From positions 1 through 36,620 of IMG/VR virus record IMGVR_UViG_3300023096_000012: a stretch of DNA of 36,620 nt. One strand, given 5' to 3'. The DNA is from a virus. Position 1 is the first letter of the stretch. Every line of letters begins with the position of its first letter. This document shows, one piece after another, positions 10,601 through 20,200 of the stretch. The notes below the pieces were generated by a model, which made no database searches, had not been told where the DNA came from, and saw only the letters and a list, made by a program, of their open reading frames with translations. The position numbers and the translations under genes were made by a program.

Positions 10601-10933
10601 TACTCTTTGATAATCTTTACCCTCTACTGCTGGCGCTTTTCCTAAGAAATTCTCTGCTCTGTCTGTATACCAAATTTTTCTGTCTGTAAATAAACCGTCC
10701 GAGGTCACGTCTTTTACAGGGATTGTAGTAAAATCAATTTGTGCTTGTTGTACAGGTGCTGGAGGATTGTTTTGGCTAGAGAAATATGCTTCACTAAACT
10801 CGGGCGTAAATTGGATTCCTGTAGCTTGATTTATATTTGCCACATCATTAACAGTAATATTTTTATTGCCTGTTTTTTGATAGTTGTACAGATTTCCTCC
10901 GCTTTGATATCTATTATTTTTAACTCTCTTCAT
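7604..10933 (-). CDS. Large cargo/internal virion protein (1109 aa)
   Basis: The ATG at 10933 overlaps the stop of the lysozyme-peptidase gene by one base (TAATG), implying translational coupling. The first 350 residues are low-complexity and rich in Gln, Asn, Pro and Gly. A loop at about residues 231-243 (DNNGDGVVDQRD) matches a dockerin or EF-hand-like calcium-binding pattern. Residues about 415-500 form a compact domain with the phrase NTHERGGVEL, a type of segment I associate with large virion proteins of Bacteroidota phages. Residues about 510-610 are helical and Lys/Glu-rich. The C-terminal 250 residues are Gln/Ala-rich helices resembling scaffold-like packaged proteins. Enzymatic motifs were not found. 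A role as a protein ejected with the genome is inferred from size and position. Confidence 0.85.
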   Translation of the reverse strand: MKRVKNNRYQSGGNLYNYQKTGNKNITVNDVANINQATGIQFTPEFSEAYFSSQNNPPAPVQQAQIDFTTIPVKDVTSDGLFTDRKIWYTDRAENFLGKAPAVEGKDYQRVPYSQWKTYQTSPAYQQYQNRQGTTATGMASMQIGGNFTAPSNLGYTPQPITLQPPTTNQFDTNEFGTYSSQLAQQYPLPNTTNNGFTYNPNELSPYSTPPQITTPNTYGVQDTGSEYIQGDNNGDGVVDQRDQYDMNGNPLQTPTQTPNVTENFSYFNPYGGFDIPSAAYKLGQGIGTGNAFDIGVSATKLATGLGRNLVSGLGTANRRQNILNEYQQKARQASVPATQSLQIGGYFQEGGQQSTPSPEDIVIAFAESTGQDPQAIMAELQQLPPDQQQAALQEMVSTLQQSQAPPVQEPQAFMKDGGRLKKKDENKVATGEYVAETPEGEKVAELEVNEIIKKPDGTVQKVLGNTHERGGVELTAEQLPEDSQIISDHLKIGKDGAKKFNEEYDLGVKSTNTYADVIDKFNRKTGLDKILKEQEDIASKLQKQADKLLHNPNLEDTIRINVNFLTEEFQELEQEKLPIIEARKSFFDEVFNLQEYSKVGHNAEEITKPIMQNGGLYNGDMIIEYSKKYNLPQEKVKELLYEFQNGGNRTANVTSNLNPYSKNIREQQSANTEAYGVVKTQEALQNLYNNFPNIINSDPGFKQLITVDSKGNVKLKGNVPLNKQSEIVGNVQRLIDENMKDSAQTIINNPNNFNSDAVKEAQRYLTEETFLPDTTGETDQSRAIRGYDEKLGNFTSGRYSMQINLVTPEEKQLLADNGILTVKQLKNSPLRAKLSAPSIKNLDNIEGLIGDTSADYGIAEVTRDSRPLATKPSPTNKLPSFTANNQEINTQGLLNLPDQSPLLPDSLQGALKINRRYDRIEAPLVSPDAQVNEIRRQEASTIESLNSLPDAQRASAIAQVQANTQAQLNNVMGQVAGQNQASTFQANAANAQIQAREEDARASDLLSYEGRILKADAITQQNLRNYYNTAQKVNLGNYNTVNSVNLINSMYDNARYTPDGVAMTNLDLATNYSASPQDEYQRLLDAKKTLQKFNVQAKKKRFGGAQRA

Positions 10934-12642
10934 TATGAAAATCTTTTGTTTTTATTTCTTTTTGTAGGGTATTCAGTGACTTTATTCGTATTTTCGAAAA
11001 TATAATTTTTCCCAGGAATCATTAACTTACTTTCTCCTGTTTCATTTGATACGCCAATGAGGGGTTGATTTACATTTTGCATTGAAATATTATTTGAATT
11101 TATTTCTACAACCTTACCCCAATTATCTGGATTCCAATAACCTTGATCATCATTAATAACTCCTCCATTTTTTCCATAAATTAAATTATTATCTTCATTT
11201 TGCGCTACATTATTCATTAAGTATATAATAGCCTCATCTGAATAAACACTTTGTAATCTATCTTTAGTGGCAGATTTTTTAGTTCTTTTAAACATCTCTG
11301 GAGTAAAATCTTGCTTTCCTGCATCATAAACACCTTCTCTTTTTAGTAGGTATCTGAATGCATCTAAATCTGCTTTGTTTTCTCCTGGGATTAAATCATG
11401 TTCAGGGATATTTTTATCTTTTTTATGATAATTAGTAAGCCTTCTTATATCTGTCTTATTAAACCTGTCTTCTGGAAATAAACTAGTAGTGGCATGTGAT
11501 CTCTCGTGAGTCTCTATTTCCTCAGATGTTGGTTGAGTTGCATTTGGATAAACATCTCTATGAGTATCAATATTATATTTAGAATCTAATTGTATTTTTT
11601 TCGTCCAAGGACTGTAGTAACTGCCTCTTTCACCTTCTTCTTGTTTATTACCTAATAATGATTGTATTACATTTGGTGCTGGGGGAGCTTTATATGGAAA
11701 AACTTCAGGGTTTGTTCCTGCTAATCTTCTTTTTATTTCACCATCAACATCTTCATATCCGCTGTTTTTTAACCGTTCTCTATATTTAGGTGAATTAAGG
11801 TATTCTAGAGTAAATTGCTTTGGTGTTATTGGATTAGCGTTATTCATAGGAAGATCGTAAATACCCCCTCTTTGAAAGTACTGCTCTTGATTATAGATGT
11901 CTTCTTGTTGTACTTGGTTAGGATCTACATACTGTACTTGTGAAGCTACTAATAAATCTTGTATAAATCTTTGCTGATTAATTTTTTGCTGTTGTTTACT
12001 GTTTAATTCTTCTTTGGCCTTTTGTACAGCTTCTGTTTCATTTTCTGGCGCTAAGTTAGGTATATTAATTGGTTCTACAAAACTACTTACTTCTGGTGTG
12101 TATGTAATAGGTACTTCGTTAGTAGGTGGCGTATAACTGTCTATAGCTCTTTGTGCTGTTCCTTTTAAAAACTGTTGTTGGTCTGAGTCTGTGAGGGAAC
12201 TACCTGATAATTTTTTATAAGTGTTTAATACTAATTTTTGTCTTTTAGTATCAGCATGAAATTTTACTTTAGGTCTTTCATAATCATCTGAAACAATTCT
12301 ACCTGTATTATAAACACCTTGTGCTGTTCTTAACTTATCGCCTGCTTTTTTATGAGTGTTATTTAACTCCCAATTTACAAAATCTAATTGGTTGTCTAAA
12401 TCTGTCCAATTTGATCCGTATTTATTTTGTAAGGCCTCTAATCTTCCACTGTGCCACTGCGCGATCCCTTTTGATCCTTTTGTATCCGCTGTTCCTAATA
12501 TAGTAGTATTCAGATTACTTTCTCTTATCAAATTACCCACAATACCTGCTGCTTGGTCAGGAGTCCATCCATAACTAAGCATTTTCTTATAGGCGTATTC
12601 TTCTTTGTTTTGTTGCTTTATTTTATCTTTTATCAAGGCCAT
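10933..12642 (-). CDS. Tail lysozyme fused to HExxH metallopeptidase-like domain
   Basis: The product is 569 aa and starts at the ATG at 12642, one base after the previous stop. Residues about 15-100 match the phage tail lysozyme family (Phage_lysozyme2 type): YAYKKMLSYGWTPDQAAGI, then GNLIRESNLN with a likely catalytic Glu41, and SKGIAQWHSGR. This domain would cut peptidoglycan during DNA entry. A Gln-rich linker (about 190-260) follows. Residues about 270-435 contain THERSHATT, an HExxH zinc-peptidase motif (H379, E380, H383), and a downstream ENKADLDAF whose E421 could be the third zinc ligand, as in gluzincins. The second activity could cut peptide cross-links or mature virion proteins. 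It lies among tail and cargo genes rather than in the lysis cassette, which suggests a virion-borne entry enzyme. The lysozyme call is strong; the peptidase call is inferred from the motif alone. Confidence 0.85.
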   Translation of the reverse strand: MALIKDKIKQQNKEEYAYKKMLSYGWTPDQAAGIVGNLIRESNLNTTILGTADTKGSKGIAQWHSGRLEALQNKYGSNWTDLDNQLDFVNWELNNTHKKAGDKLRTAQGVYNTGRIVSDDYERPKVKFHADTKRQKLVLNTYKKLSGSSLTDSDQQQFLKGTAQRAIDSYTPPTNEVPITYTPEVSSFVEPINIPNLAPENETEAVQKAKEELNSKQQQKINQQRFIQDLLVASQVQYVDPNQVQQEDIYNQEQYFQRGGIYDLPMNNANPITPKQFTLEYLNSPKYRERLKNSGYEDVDGEIKRRLAGTNPEVFPYKAPPAPNVIQSLLGNKQEEGERGSYYSPWTKKIQLDSKYNIDTHRDVYPNATQPTSEEIETHERSHATTSLFPEDRFNKTDIRRLTNYHKKDKNIPEHDLIPGENKADLDAFRYLLKREGVYDAGKQDFTPEMFKRTKKSATKDRLQSVYSDEAIIYLMNNVAQNEDNNLIYGKNGGVINDDQGYWNPDNWGKVVEINSNNISMQNVNQPLIGVSNETGESKLMIPGKNYIFENTNKVTEYPTKRNKNKRFS

Positions 12643-12643
12643 A

Positions 12644-13585
12644 TTATAATTCTAGATTTACTTTTGAACTCAAAAGATTAATTGCGTACCTTAGTCTGCT
12701 TTCTATAGATTGTTCTAGTCTAACTGTGAATACATTAGATCTCATTTGTTCAAGAACATTTTTACCAGTAAATTTTACGATATCTGTATTAATTGTTTTA
12801 TTTATTTGATTTTTGTCCCAAATCCAGGTAGGTTGGTTAGCCTTGTGAGAGAGCATTCTATTATAAAAATAATTTGTTGTGTATTCATTATGTACTTTAG
12901 TTGTTAGTACCTCCTGATAAGAACCATCTTTTGCTGTAATAGGATATTTAGAAATCAAAGAAAGTTGCCCTGTATTTGGTACAAGTCTAAGTTCTCCCGA
13001 ATTAGTAAACGGTGAATAAATCCACATCTTGTTAAATGGCTTATCATCTATTTGTGCTGCGTCATACTCATTATGATATCTACTCACTTCCATCTCAAAA
13101 CCAACCGTTTTTAACAGTATTTCTCCATATTCTCGTTTCAACATATACTCAACTAAGAAAGGATACTTTTTACCGTAGAATACTTGATAACTTCTATTAG
13201 TTAGTAAGTGTGACCACAATCCTAATTCTGTTGAATCTGTGCTTTGATTTATTCCTGTTTGGAAATAATTTTGGTGCGGAATGTAATAATTTGGAGCGTA
13301 GCTATAAAATCCTATCCATTTTTGCTCTATAGGGGAAAATGCAATTGTCCAACTAACATCCTGAAAATAATTAGGGTCTGTTACTGAAACAGGTGTTTTT
13401 ACTTTTTCTATGGTCGGTTCAACACTCTCAGTGCAAGAACATTGAGAATTTCCATTTGGGAGTATTATTGTTGTGCAACCATCATCGCATACAATATCAT
13501 TTATAACCACTGTGCAGTTACAATATACTACTCCTTCTATTGTTTGTTGAGAGCATGTCTCATTTGGGCAATTACATATTGGCAT
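12644..13585 (-). CDS. Tail protein resembling detached C-terminal part of nozzle/muzzle
   Basis: The product is 313 aa from the ATG at 13585 (MPICNCPNETCSQ). A longer frame to 13633 exists, but it would overlap the endonuclease gene, whose stop lies only 2 nt upstream of 13585. The first 55 residues hold nine cysteines, suggesting disulfides or metal binding. The remaining part (DPNYFQDVSWTIAFSP, KWIGFYSYAPNYYIPHQNY, YQVFYGKKYPFLVEY, then FNKMWIYSPFTNSGELRL) has the pattern I recall from the C-terminal part of the large tail nozzle/muzzle proteins of crAss-like phages. In this phage that part is a separate gene, separated from the 2233-aa nozzle-like gene by a homing endonuclease. It may assemble with that protein at the tail tip. 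Family assignment is from memory and should be treated as tentative. Confidence 0.8.
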   Translation of the reverse strand: MPICNCPNETCSQQTIEGVVYCNCTVVINDIVCDDGCTTIILPNGNSQCSCTESVEPTIEKVKTPVSVTDPNYFQDVSWTIAFSPIEQKWIGFYSYAPNYYIPHQNYFQTGINQSTDSTELGLWSHLLTNRSYQVFYGKKYPFLVEYMLKREYGEILLKTVGFEMEVSRYHNEYDAAQIDDKPFNKMWIYSPFTNSGELRLVPNTGQLSLISKYPITAKDGSYQEVLTTKVHNEYTTNYFYNRMLSHKANQPTWIWDKNQINKTINTDIVKFTGKNVLEQMRSNVFTVRLEQSIESRLRYAINLLSSKVNLEL

Positions 13586-13587
13586 AA

Positions 13588-14172
13588 TTAATCGGTTATT
13601 TCTACTTGGTAGTTTATTAATGCTGAATAGCATGCTTCTGTAATCTTACTGCGCCATTTATATGCAATCTCTTTAATATAAATTTCTTTGGCGATCTTGT
13701 ATACTTGGAAAGCTTCTTCAGGAGTATTAAATATTCCTAAATGATCTCTATCTTTACCAAATCTGGCTCTAAATTTTTTACCTGATTTTGTAACACCTAT
13801 TGGATATTTTCCTCTTGATTTTCCGCTTTTTATAAATAAACTATTAATTTCAAGTGGAACTAGACAACATGCTTCGGGAGAGTAAATTCTATTACCTTTT
13901 ATTAAAATATCTTTATCTAAAGCCCAACCCAACATTTTTTCAACTGTATACCTTTTTTCAAACCATTTTGCGAAGTTTTGAAAATTGTGCCATTCTTGAT
14001 GTACTTCACATTTAATATAAGAAGGTTTCGTTTTATGGTATTTGGGGTCATAACACCTTTGTAACATACTTTGCCATATCTTGTAAGACTTATTAGAACT
14101 ACTATACTTACCTATCCCTCTATATCCAACACCATATACAGAAGGTTTTAATCTGTGATCAATCTCAATCAT
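13588..14172 (-). CDS. AP2-domain HNH-type homing endonuclease
   Basis: The product is 194 aa with an ATG at 14172. The first 115 residues have the layout of a common free-standing phage endonuclease family: YKIWQSMLQRCYDPKYH, a Cys-bearing W-x-F-x-x-F segment (EWHNFQNFAKWF), then LDKDILIKGNRIYSPEACC and LVPLEIN. Residues about 126-172 (IGVTKSGKKFRARF...LGIFNTPEEAF) form an AP2 DNA-binding domain, usual in these mobile genes. A complete His-Asn-His triad cannot be assigned by eye. The gene stands between two tail genes, has its own promoter-like sequence at 14191-14222, and ends 2 nt before the next start codon. These are all signs of a mobile gene inserted with little disturbance to downstream expression. 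Confidence 0.88.
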   Translation of the reverse strand: MIEIDHRLKPSVYGVGYRGIGKYSSSNKSYKIWQSMLQRCYDPKYHKTKPSYIKCEVHQEWHNFQNFAKWFEKRYTVEKMLGWALDKDILIKGNRIYSPEACCLVPLEINSLFIKSGKSRGKYPIGVTKSGKKFRARFGKDRDHLGIFNTPEEAFQVYKIAKEIYIKEIAYKWRSKITEACYSALINYQVEITD

Positions 14173-14187
14173 TTTATTTTTAATTTT

Positions 14188-14247
14188 TTACAAATATAGT
14201 AATAATATTGTTAATACACAAATTTCACTCAGACAATTACAAGCCAT
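14188..14247 (-). pseudogene. Possible 5' remnant of the downstream tail gene (19 codons)
   Basis: Just downstream of the nozzle stop codon, an ATG at 14247 opens a 19-codon frame beginning MACNCLSEIC. Its start resembles the Cys-rich start of the 313-aa tail gene beyond the endonuclease (MPICNCPNETC). Over the shared 24 nt from TGTAATTG there are 16 identities, and seven of the eight differences are transitions. The likeliest reading is that the endonuclease gene inserted at the old start of that tail gene and left this fragment. The frame overlaps the promoter at 14191-14222, so it may not be translated. Chance similarity cannot be excluded for so short a stretch. Confidence 0.4.
14191..14222 (-). 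promoter_or_regulatory. Bacteroidota-type promoter before the AP2/HNH gene
   Basis: On the minus strand, TTTG (14219-14222) is followed after 20 nt by TATATTTG (14191-14198), a perfect match to TAnnTTTG. A start near 14185 leaves a short A-rich leader of about 13 nt before the ATG at 14172. It could drive the endonuclease, the 313-aa tail protein, the lysozyme-peptidase and the 1109-aa gene as one transcript. Confidence 0.65.
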
Positions 14248-14258
14248 ATTTTAATTTT

Positions 14259-17200
14259 TTAAGGTATTATAGTCCATCCTTTAGCTAAAAGTAATGTCTC
14301 TGTATTTGTTCCTGTAATACCTAGTGCAGGTATATTACTTGATGCTTCTAGTATTCCATTATTTCCAGCTAACGTTATCCAACTTGTTTCCGTGTCCCAA
14401 GATGTAACAGTAATTTTATTATTATTTAAATATAGTCGCTGAAGGTTGTTTGGTAAAGCTAAAGTTGGATTAAATATTACAATATCATTAGCATTTAAGA
14501 ATAGTTGCTGAAGGCTACTTGGTAAAGGAATTGTGGGATTAAATGTGACAATCTCATTAACTTGTAATCCTAAATCTAATAGCCCACTTGGTAAAGCTAA
14601 AGTTGGATTAAATATTACAATATCATTAGTAGCCAGATTTAAATTTTTTAAACTAGTTGGCAAAGGAATTGTAGGATTGAAAGTTACGATTTTATTAGCT
14701 TGTAAATTCAAAGTTTCAAGTCCATTTGGTAAAGGGGTTGTAGGATTAAATGTGACAATATCATTACTAACTAAATTTAAATTTTTTAAACTAGTTGGTA
14801 ACGGGATTGTAGGATTGAAATTCACTATATCATTATTTTGTAAACTTAAATTTAACAACCCATTTGATAAAGCTTCAATAGGGTCAAAAATTACAATAGA
14901 ATTAGTAACAAAATTTAAACCTGTAAGACTTGGTATTTTTACAATATTAACTGTAGTTACATTTTTACTGTCTATTATTAAACTTGTCATATTAGTATTA
15001 ACTCTAAATCTCACTCTTCCTCCAACTAATGAAAAATTAGTTATTGTTGCAAAAGTTGTTCCAGACTGCGTTAAGAAAAATGATTCCCAAGCACTCACTG
15101 TAGACAATGTCCCCCAATTTGTCGAAGCAACATCAAAATTTATGGCTGGAGGTTGAACTGTCACTGTAACAACTGTTGTAATTGAAATACATCCATCAAT
15201 TGTAGGTGTAATCGTATAAATAGCCGTACCTGAAGTAATTCCGTCATTAATTAATAAGTCAGTTATTGATGTTCCTGATCCGCTTGTTGCTCCTGTAACT
15301 CCACTTTGAACCACTGTCCATGTGAATAGGGCTCCTGGTTCTCCACTTAAAGTGATGTTTGTTGTTTGGCCACTATTTATATTTTGAGAAGGCGGTGTTG
15401 CAACTACTGTAGCTTCACAATCACAATCTGCGGGTACTGTTGTTGAAAGGGTGCACGTTTGTGTATCTTCATCATAAATATAACCATTTGGGCACAAAGT
15501 TCCTGATAATGTTGTTTTTTCACATAACTCTGTTGTTGGATTATATTCGTACCCTATCGGACAAGTTATCTCACTTTCTCCACAATCTGTGTAAAAACCA
15601 ATATTCTTGTCAAATTTTAGACATGGATCAACTTTAGGTATATAGTCTTTTTTAGTTATAAATACGCGTCTGAATCGACTATCGTAACCCATAGCTATAC
15701 CAACTCCATTTATTGCATTATCTGTATCTAAATCACTTATATTAGCTATTTGGGATTTTAGTATTTTAAATGGTAGATGTTCTTTAAACCAGTTTCTCAT
15801 TCCGCTTGGTTTACCGTTTATAAGACTCGATATCTCGTTCATTCCTTGACCACCACTTGGGATCTCAATAACTTGACCTCTTTTAGCATCTACATGATAA
15901 TGTCCAAATTCACAGCTTACTGATTCTGAACTTCCTGTTCCTCCAAATCCAAGATCTGTTTCTGAATAGGTCATTGGTCTTCTTGCAAAAGCTGAAGATA
16001 AATTTCTTGAATCCGCTCTTTTACCATCATCTACGGCCACATCAATAGCATTGAATAGAGAAGTTGCATTTTCTTGTCTAATTAGAATTTGCTCTCTTTC
16101 AATTGTGCGTATATCTTTTAGTTTTCCGTATTTACTATCAAACTCGTAAAAGTCTAATGGTTTATAATTTAAGTAAGGGTCATTATAATTGTTTTCACTG
16201 TTATCTGGTTGCGACCACATTATACCATTAGGCTTATCATTTCTACAATCACTTTCTAACTGATCAAAATTATCTGACAATGTTCTATATGCTGTAGTGG
16301 TTACAGGTTTAGAATATATTTGATTATAAAAGAAAAATTCTCCTTTTTTAATTGATACATTTTTTTCTTGTGTCCATTCAGATGTATCTCCTGTATTTGG
16401 GTAAAAGTTCCTTTCTAATGTTGGTTCGGCGGTTCTATTCCAGGTATTTATTCTAGTTTCAGTTAAGAAATTAGGTACTCCATAATAATATAGATAAAAT
16501 TTACTTGGTGGTCTATAGTAATTAGTTTGTTTAGTTTCACAATCAAATTTTAAATCATAATCTATGTCTGGGAATAAAGCAGACTGTCTTCTGTAGTCTG
16601 TCATTACTTCATAATCTACATAAAATCTAGGTTCTCTCCCTATATTAGAATAAAATTTATAATTAAATGGTGTTAAACTTGCTAAACCAAATGCTGTATC
16701 TGTAAACAACGGCATTTTTCTTTTAAGTGTATGTCTGGAAATAAAAGTGTCTCCTCCAAAAATAGACAAACAGGTTGTTTTAGGATTTTTTAAATCTCCT
16801 CTGTATCCTGTTGACAACCATTTTATAGAATTAACTGTACCGTATTGTGAAGGTAAGTAGTTTTTTAAAGCTACGTATGGATTGGCCACATTTTTCTTTA
16901 TTACTTTACTTATCCCTGTAGTACAAGCATTATTTTGACTTGCTATAGTTAAAGACGAGGTATTTGTATCTATCTTATTATTATCAAAAGATACATATTC
17001 TGTGGGGTAATTTAATGTATTAGAAACTCCTAAAGTTAATAAAACAGATTTTTCTCTGTCTAAGTTATTTATACTTATTTTTTCTCCTGTGACATCATCT
17101 ACTTGTGAAAAATTACCTTCTTTTAAATACTTTGCGGAATATAGAGACCTGATTTGATTTCCATTTTCTTGTAGTAATTGCATGTAATTATACTTAGCAC

Positions 17201-20200
17201 TAGAATGAAAATATGAAGAGAAGTTTTCAGGTTGCCCTAAATCTCTAAATGCTTTTATCCAATCTAATCTGTGTCGGCCATAATTTACAACTACAGAACT
17301 AATTGCCGATAAGGCTCCTGCTATAATAGAAAGTACAATACCTGCTGGATTCACAGACACTACAAATCCTGCTGCAACTCTATAATTCTCTCCTGCATTT
17401 GCCAATTGTACTGCAACTTCTGTAGCTACTTCTAGTCCTGCTAATAATCCTGCCAGATCTTTTGCTTTTCTTGTTAAGATTACAAATTTCGGATGATCTT
17501 TTACTTCATTAAAATAACTGTTATCTGTTTGGCCGAATACATATCCCTGAACAGATAATTCTGTTGGTAATGTGTATCTATAATAATCTGTTTCTGGGCT
17601 ATGGTACGTGAATTTATCATTTTTCAATCCATTGTAAGGATGTGGGATAAATGTTGTTCTGCTTCTATCTGAATAATTTAAAATATCACTACCTAGATCA
17701 TTGTAAGGGTAATTAGAATAATAAATAGACTGTGTTTTGTCATTATCATCTATGTACTTTCTCATATCAAATATAAGCCCTGAAGACATTATACTTCTAT
17801 CTTGCGCTATATCTCCTCTGAATATTTCATATCCTGATATTTGATTTCTTTTTTCTTCGCTTAATAATCCGTTATTTACCGCAATATCTAAAAATGAATT
17901 AATTGTAGTTTCATCTATTGTTATCCCTAATGGATATATCACTGAATCACTTTGAGTCAATTGAGGATTTTCATACATAAAAGGACTAACCTTATTATCA
18001 GGAAATTTAAAATGTCTTATATTTCTACAAGTAAAATTTACTAAAGGTTTTTCAACACTGTCTTTCTTCCACTGGTAATTGCCTTCTGAATCTAAAATAG
18101 GTATAAACACCTCTGAAATAGTTGTACCCTCTACAAATTCTAATTCAAATTTTTCTCTTTGAAATATGTTTATATCCGAAGGTTTTATTTTTAAGGTGCT
18201 AGAATCATATAAAGAAGTATTATCGGGATAAATCTCTTGACTTTCCCAATAAGCAAAATCTCCTTTTTTATATGGAGTGGCCATACATGAATTTGCAACA
18301 GGTTTATTGAATGTACAAGTTGCCGTGTAAGTTTGTTTTTTATCTATTCTTATAGATTCATACGTTACATCTATTCTGGAATATTCTCTGCTTCTAATAA
18401 CTACAGCAAAACATCCGCTTAAAGGTGCTGTTCTATACACTAAGTCTTCTGCACAGTTTTCTTGACTTACTATTTTAGCATCAATAGCGACATAAAAGTT
18501 TTGACCTGAAATTTGACCTATATTTGTAGAAGTTCCTGCTTCATTAGTAATAGTCCAGTCTAAAGAGTTATCTGCTTTTTGAAAAAACAACATCTCTCCT
18601 TGTCCTGCATCTACTATTTTAGAATACAAAGGTGTTGTTGAATTACATTTATTATAAATAGAAACTCTTATGTCAGTTCCCACTGAAATATTATCTGTCT
18701 GTTGTAATTCTTTTATTTTAGATACTTCTAATACGAATCTATCTCTACTTAATATATCTCCCTTAAACCATAAAACTCCTTTGTGTAATTTATTTGTCCA
18801 TTCTGCTCCTGAAGCAACTGTATCTTTTGTTGTTTGCAATTCTGCTACAGTTACTGCCCCATAATAATCATGAAAATATCCTTGATTAAAACTACTTGTA
18901 GGCGTAATTTCTGCAATTGCATCAGCATATGTGCATTCTAAATTTTCAAATTGAAGAGTTCTGTAAAAAGCAGTTCTTGGTTGAGGGGGGAATCCTCCTC
19001 TACATTGCATAAAAGCAGTTTCAAAATCTGTATTTCTTTTTGGATTCCCTGTACTTGTATCTAATTCATAGATTGTACAAGTTTGTGGAGGTTTTGTTTT
19101 AATATACTCTGTTGGGAAAACAGCATCCACCATAGTAGCAGATTCTCCGACAATGGCTCCTACAATTAATTCTTCATCATCTAATATGGGCGCTTCACAA
19201 TTATTATAATTTGGTGTGCAATTTAAATTAGTATAACAGTCTATATCAAAATAATTACAAAAAGGGTAAGAATTTGGATCAGAAGGAGATGGACAATTTG
19301 CATATGTTAGGCAATCGCCATTAGTAATAGTATCAGTTATAAAAGTTGTTAAATCTACGTAATTCTGAGTTGTTTCTATACTGAACGTTGCGCCTGGAGT
19401 AGTAATAACATTTTGATAAACACAGTTTTTTTGAATGTCTTCCTGTACTTCAACTATTTCCAAAGAGTCAGAAGAACAAAAATCTTCATCTTCAGTTGCT
19501 GTATTATAATATTGCCAATATTTAGTTCTGTCTGTTGAATTACAAGCACTTTTATTTGACTCTATAGAAACTCTATCTTTGTTGGTGATAGGTACTTCTA
19601 TTAAGTCACTTTCTTTTGCATTACGGTTAATTAAAGGAAATAAAGATGTTTTATACCCGCCTTCTAATAAAAATCTTATAGAATAAGGGACTACTTCATC
19701 TCTATTAATAGATAAATATAATGAATCTTTTACTCCATCTTTATATAAGTCTTCTTTAGCTATATGTGTTTGCCACTTTAAAAAGGAACCTAATAAATTA
19801 ACTACAGGTTGTAGATTTATTTCTTTTTCAGTTGTTATTCCCGCGCCTATTAATGAATTATTACTCTCAGTTAAAAATTCCCAACGTTGAATATATAAAT
19901 TCTCTCTAATTAAATCAGATAATTCAATTGTTTGTTTATTTTGTTCCCCTCCATAAATAACTGTAGTGTCGTTTATATTGTGGATTCCTTCTACGAAAAA
20001 TCGTGTCACTCCAACATCCTCTAAAGTTGTTTGAATAACTGCAATTTTATAATGTGTAAATCTTTTATCTAAATTCCCTACTTGAAGTTTAATTGAAAAA
20101 TTGGTAGGTGTTCCTAATTCTGCTTGAGTTAAAGTAACATTATTTCTGTCAAATATTTGAATAGGGTTAGTTATAGAAGTATATTCTGATATTTCATTAC

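Noticed and set aside
13586-13633. 16-codon upstream extension of the 313-aa tail gene
   Set aside because: It overlaps the endonuclease 3' end and lacks the Cys-rich character that begins at MPICNC.
14390-14935. Regular direct repeats that could suggest a CRISPR array
   Set aside because: Units are contiguous 69-bp in-frame coding repeats without unique spacers and translate to clean leucine-rich repeats.
14533-15156. 207-aa plus-strand reading frame
   Set aside because: It is the complement of the LRR-coding part of the nozzle-like gene; its repeats mirror the minus-strand repeats and no plus-strand signal supports it.
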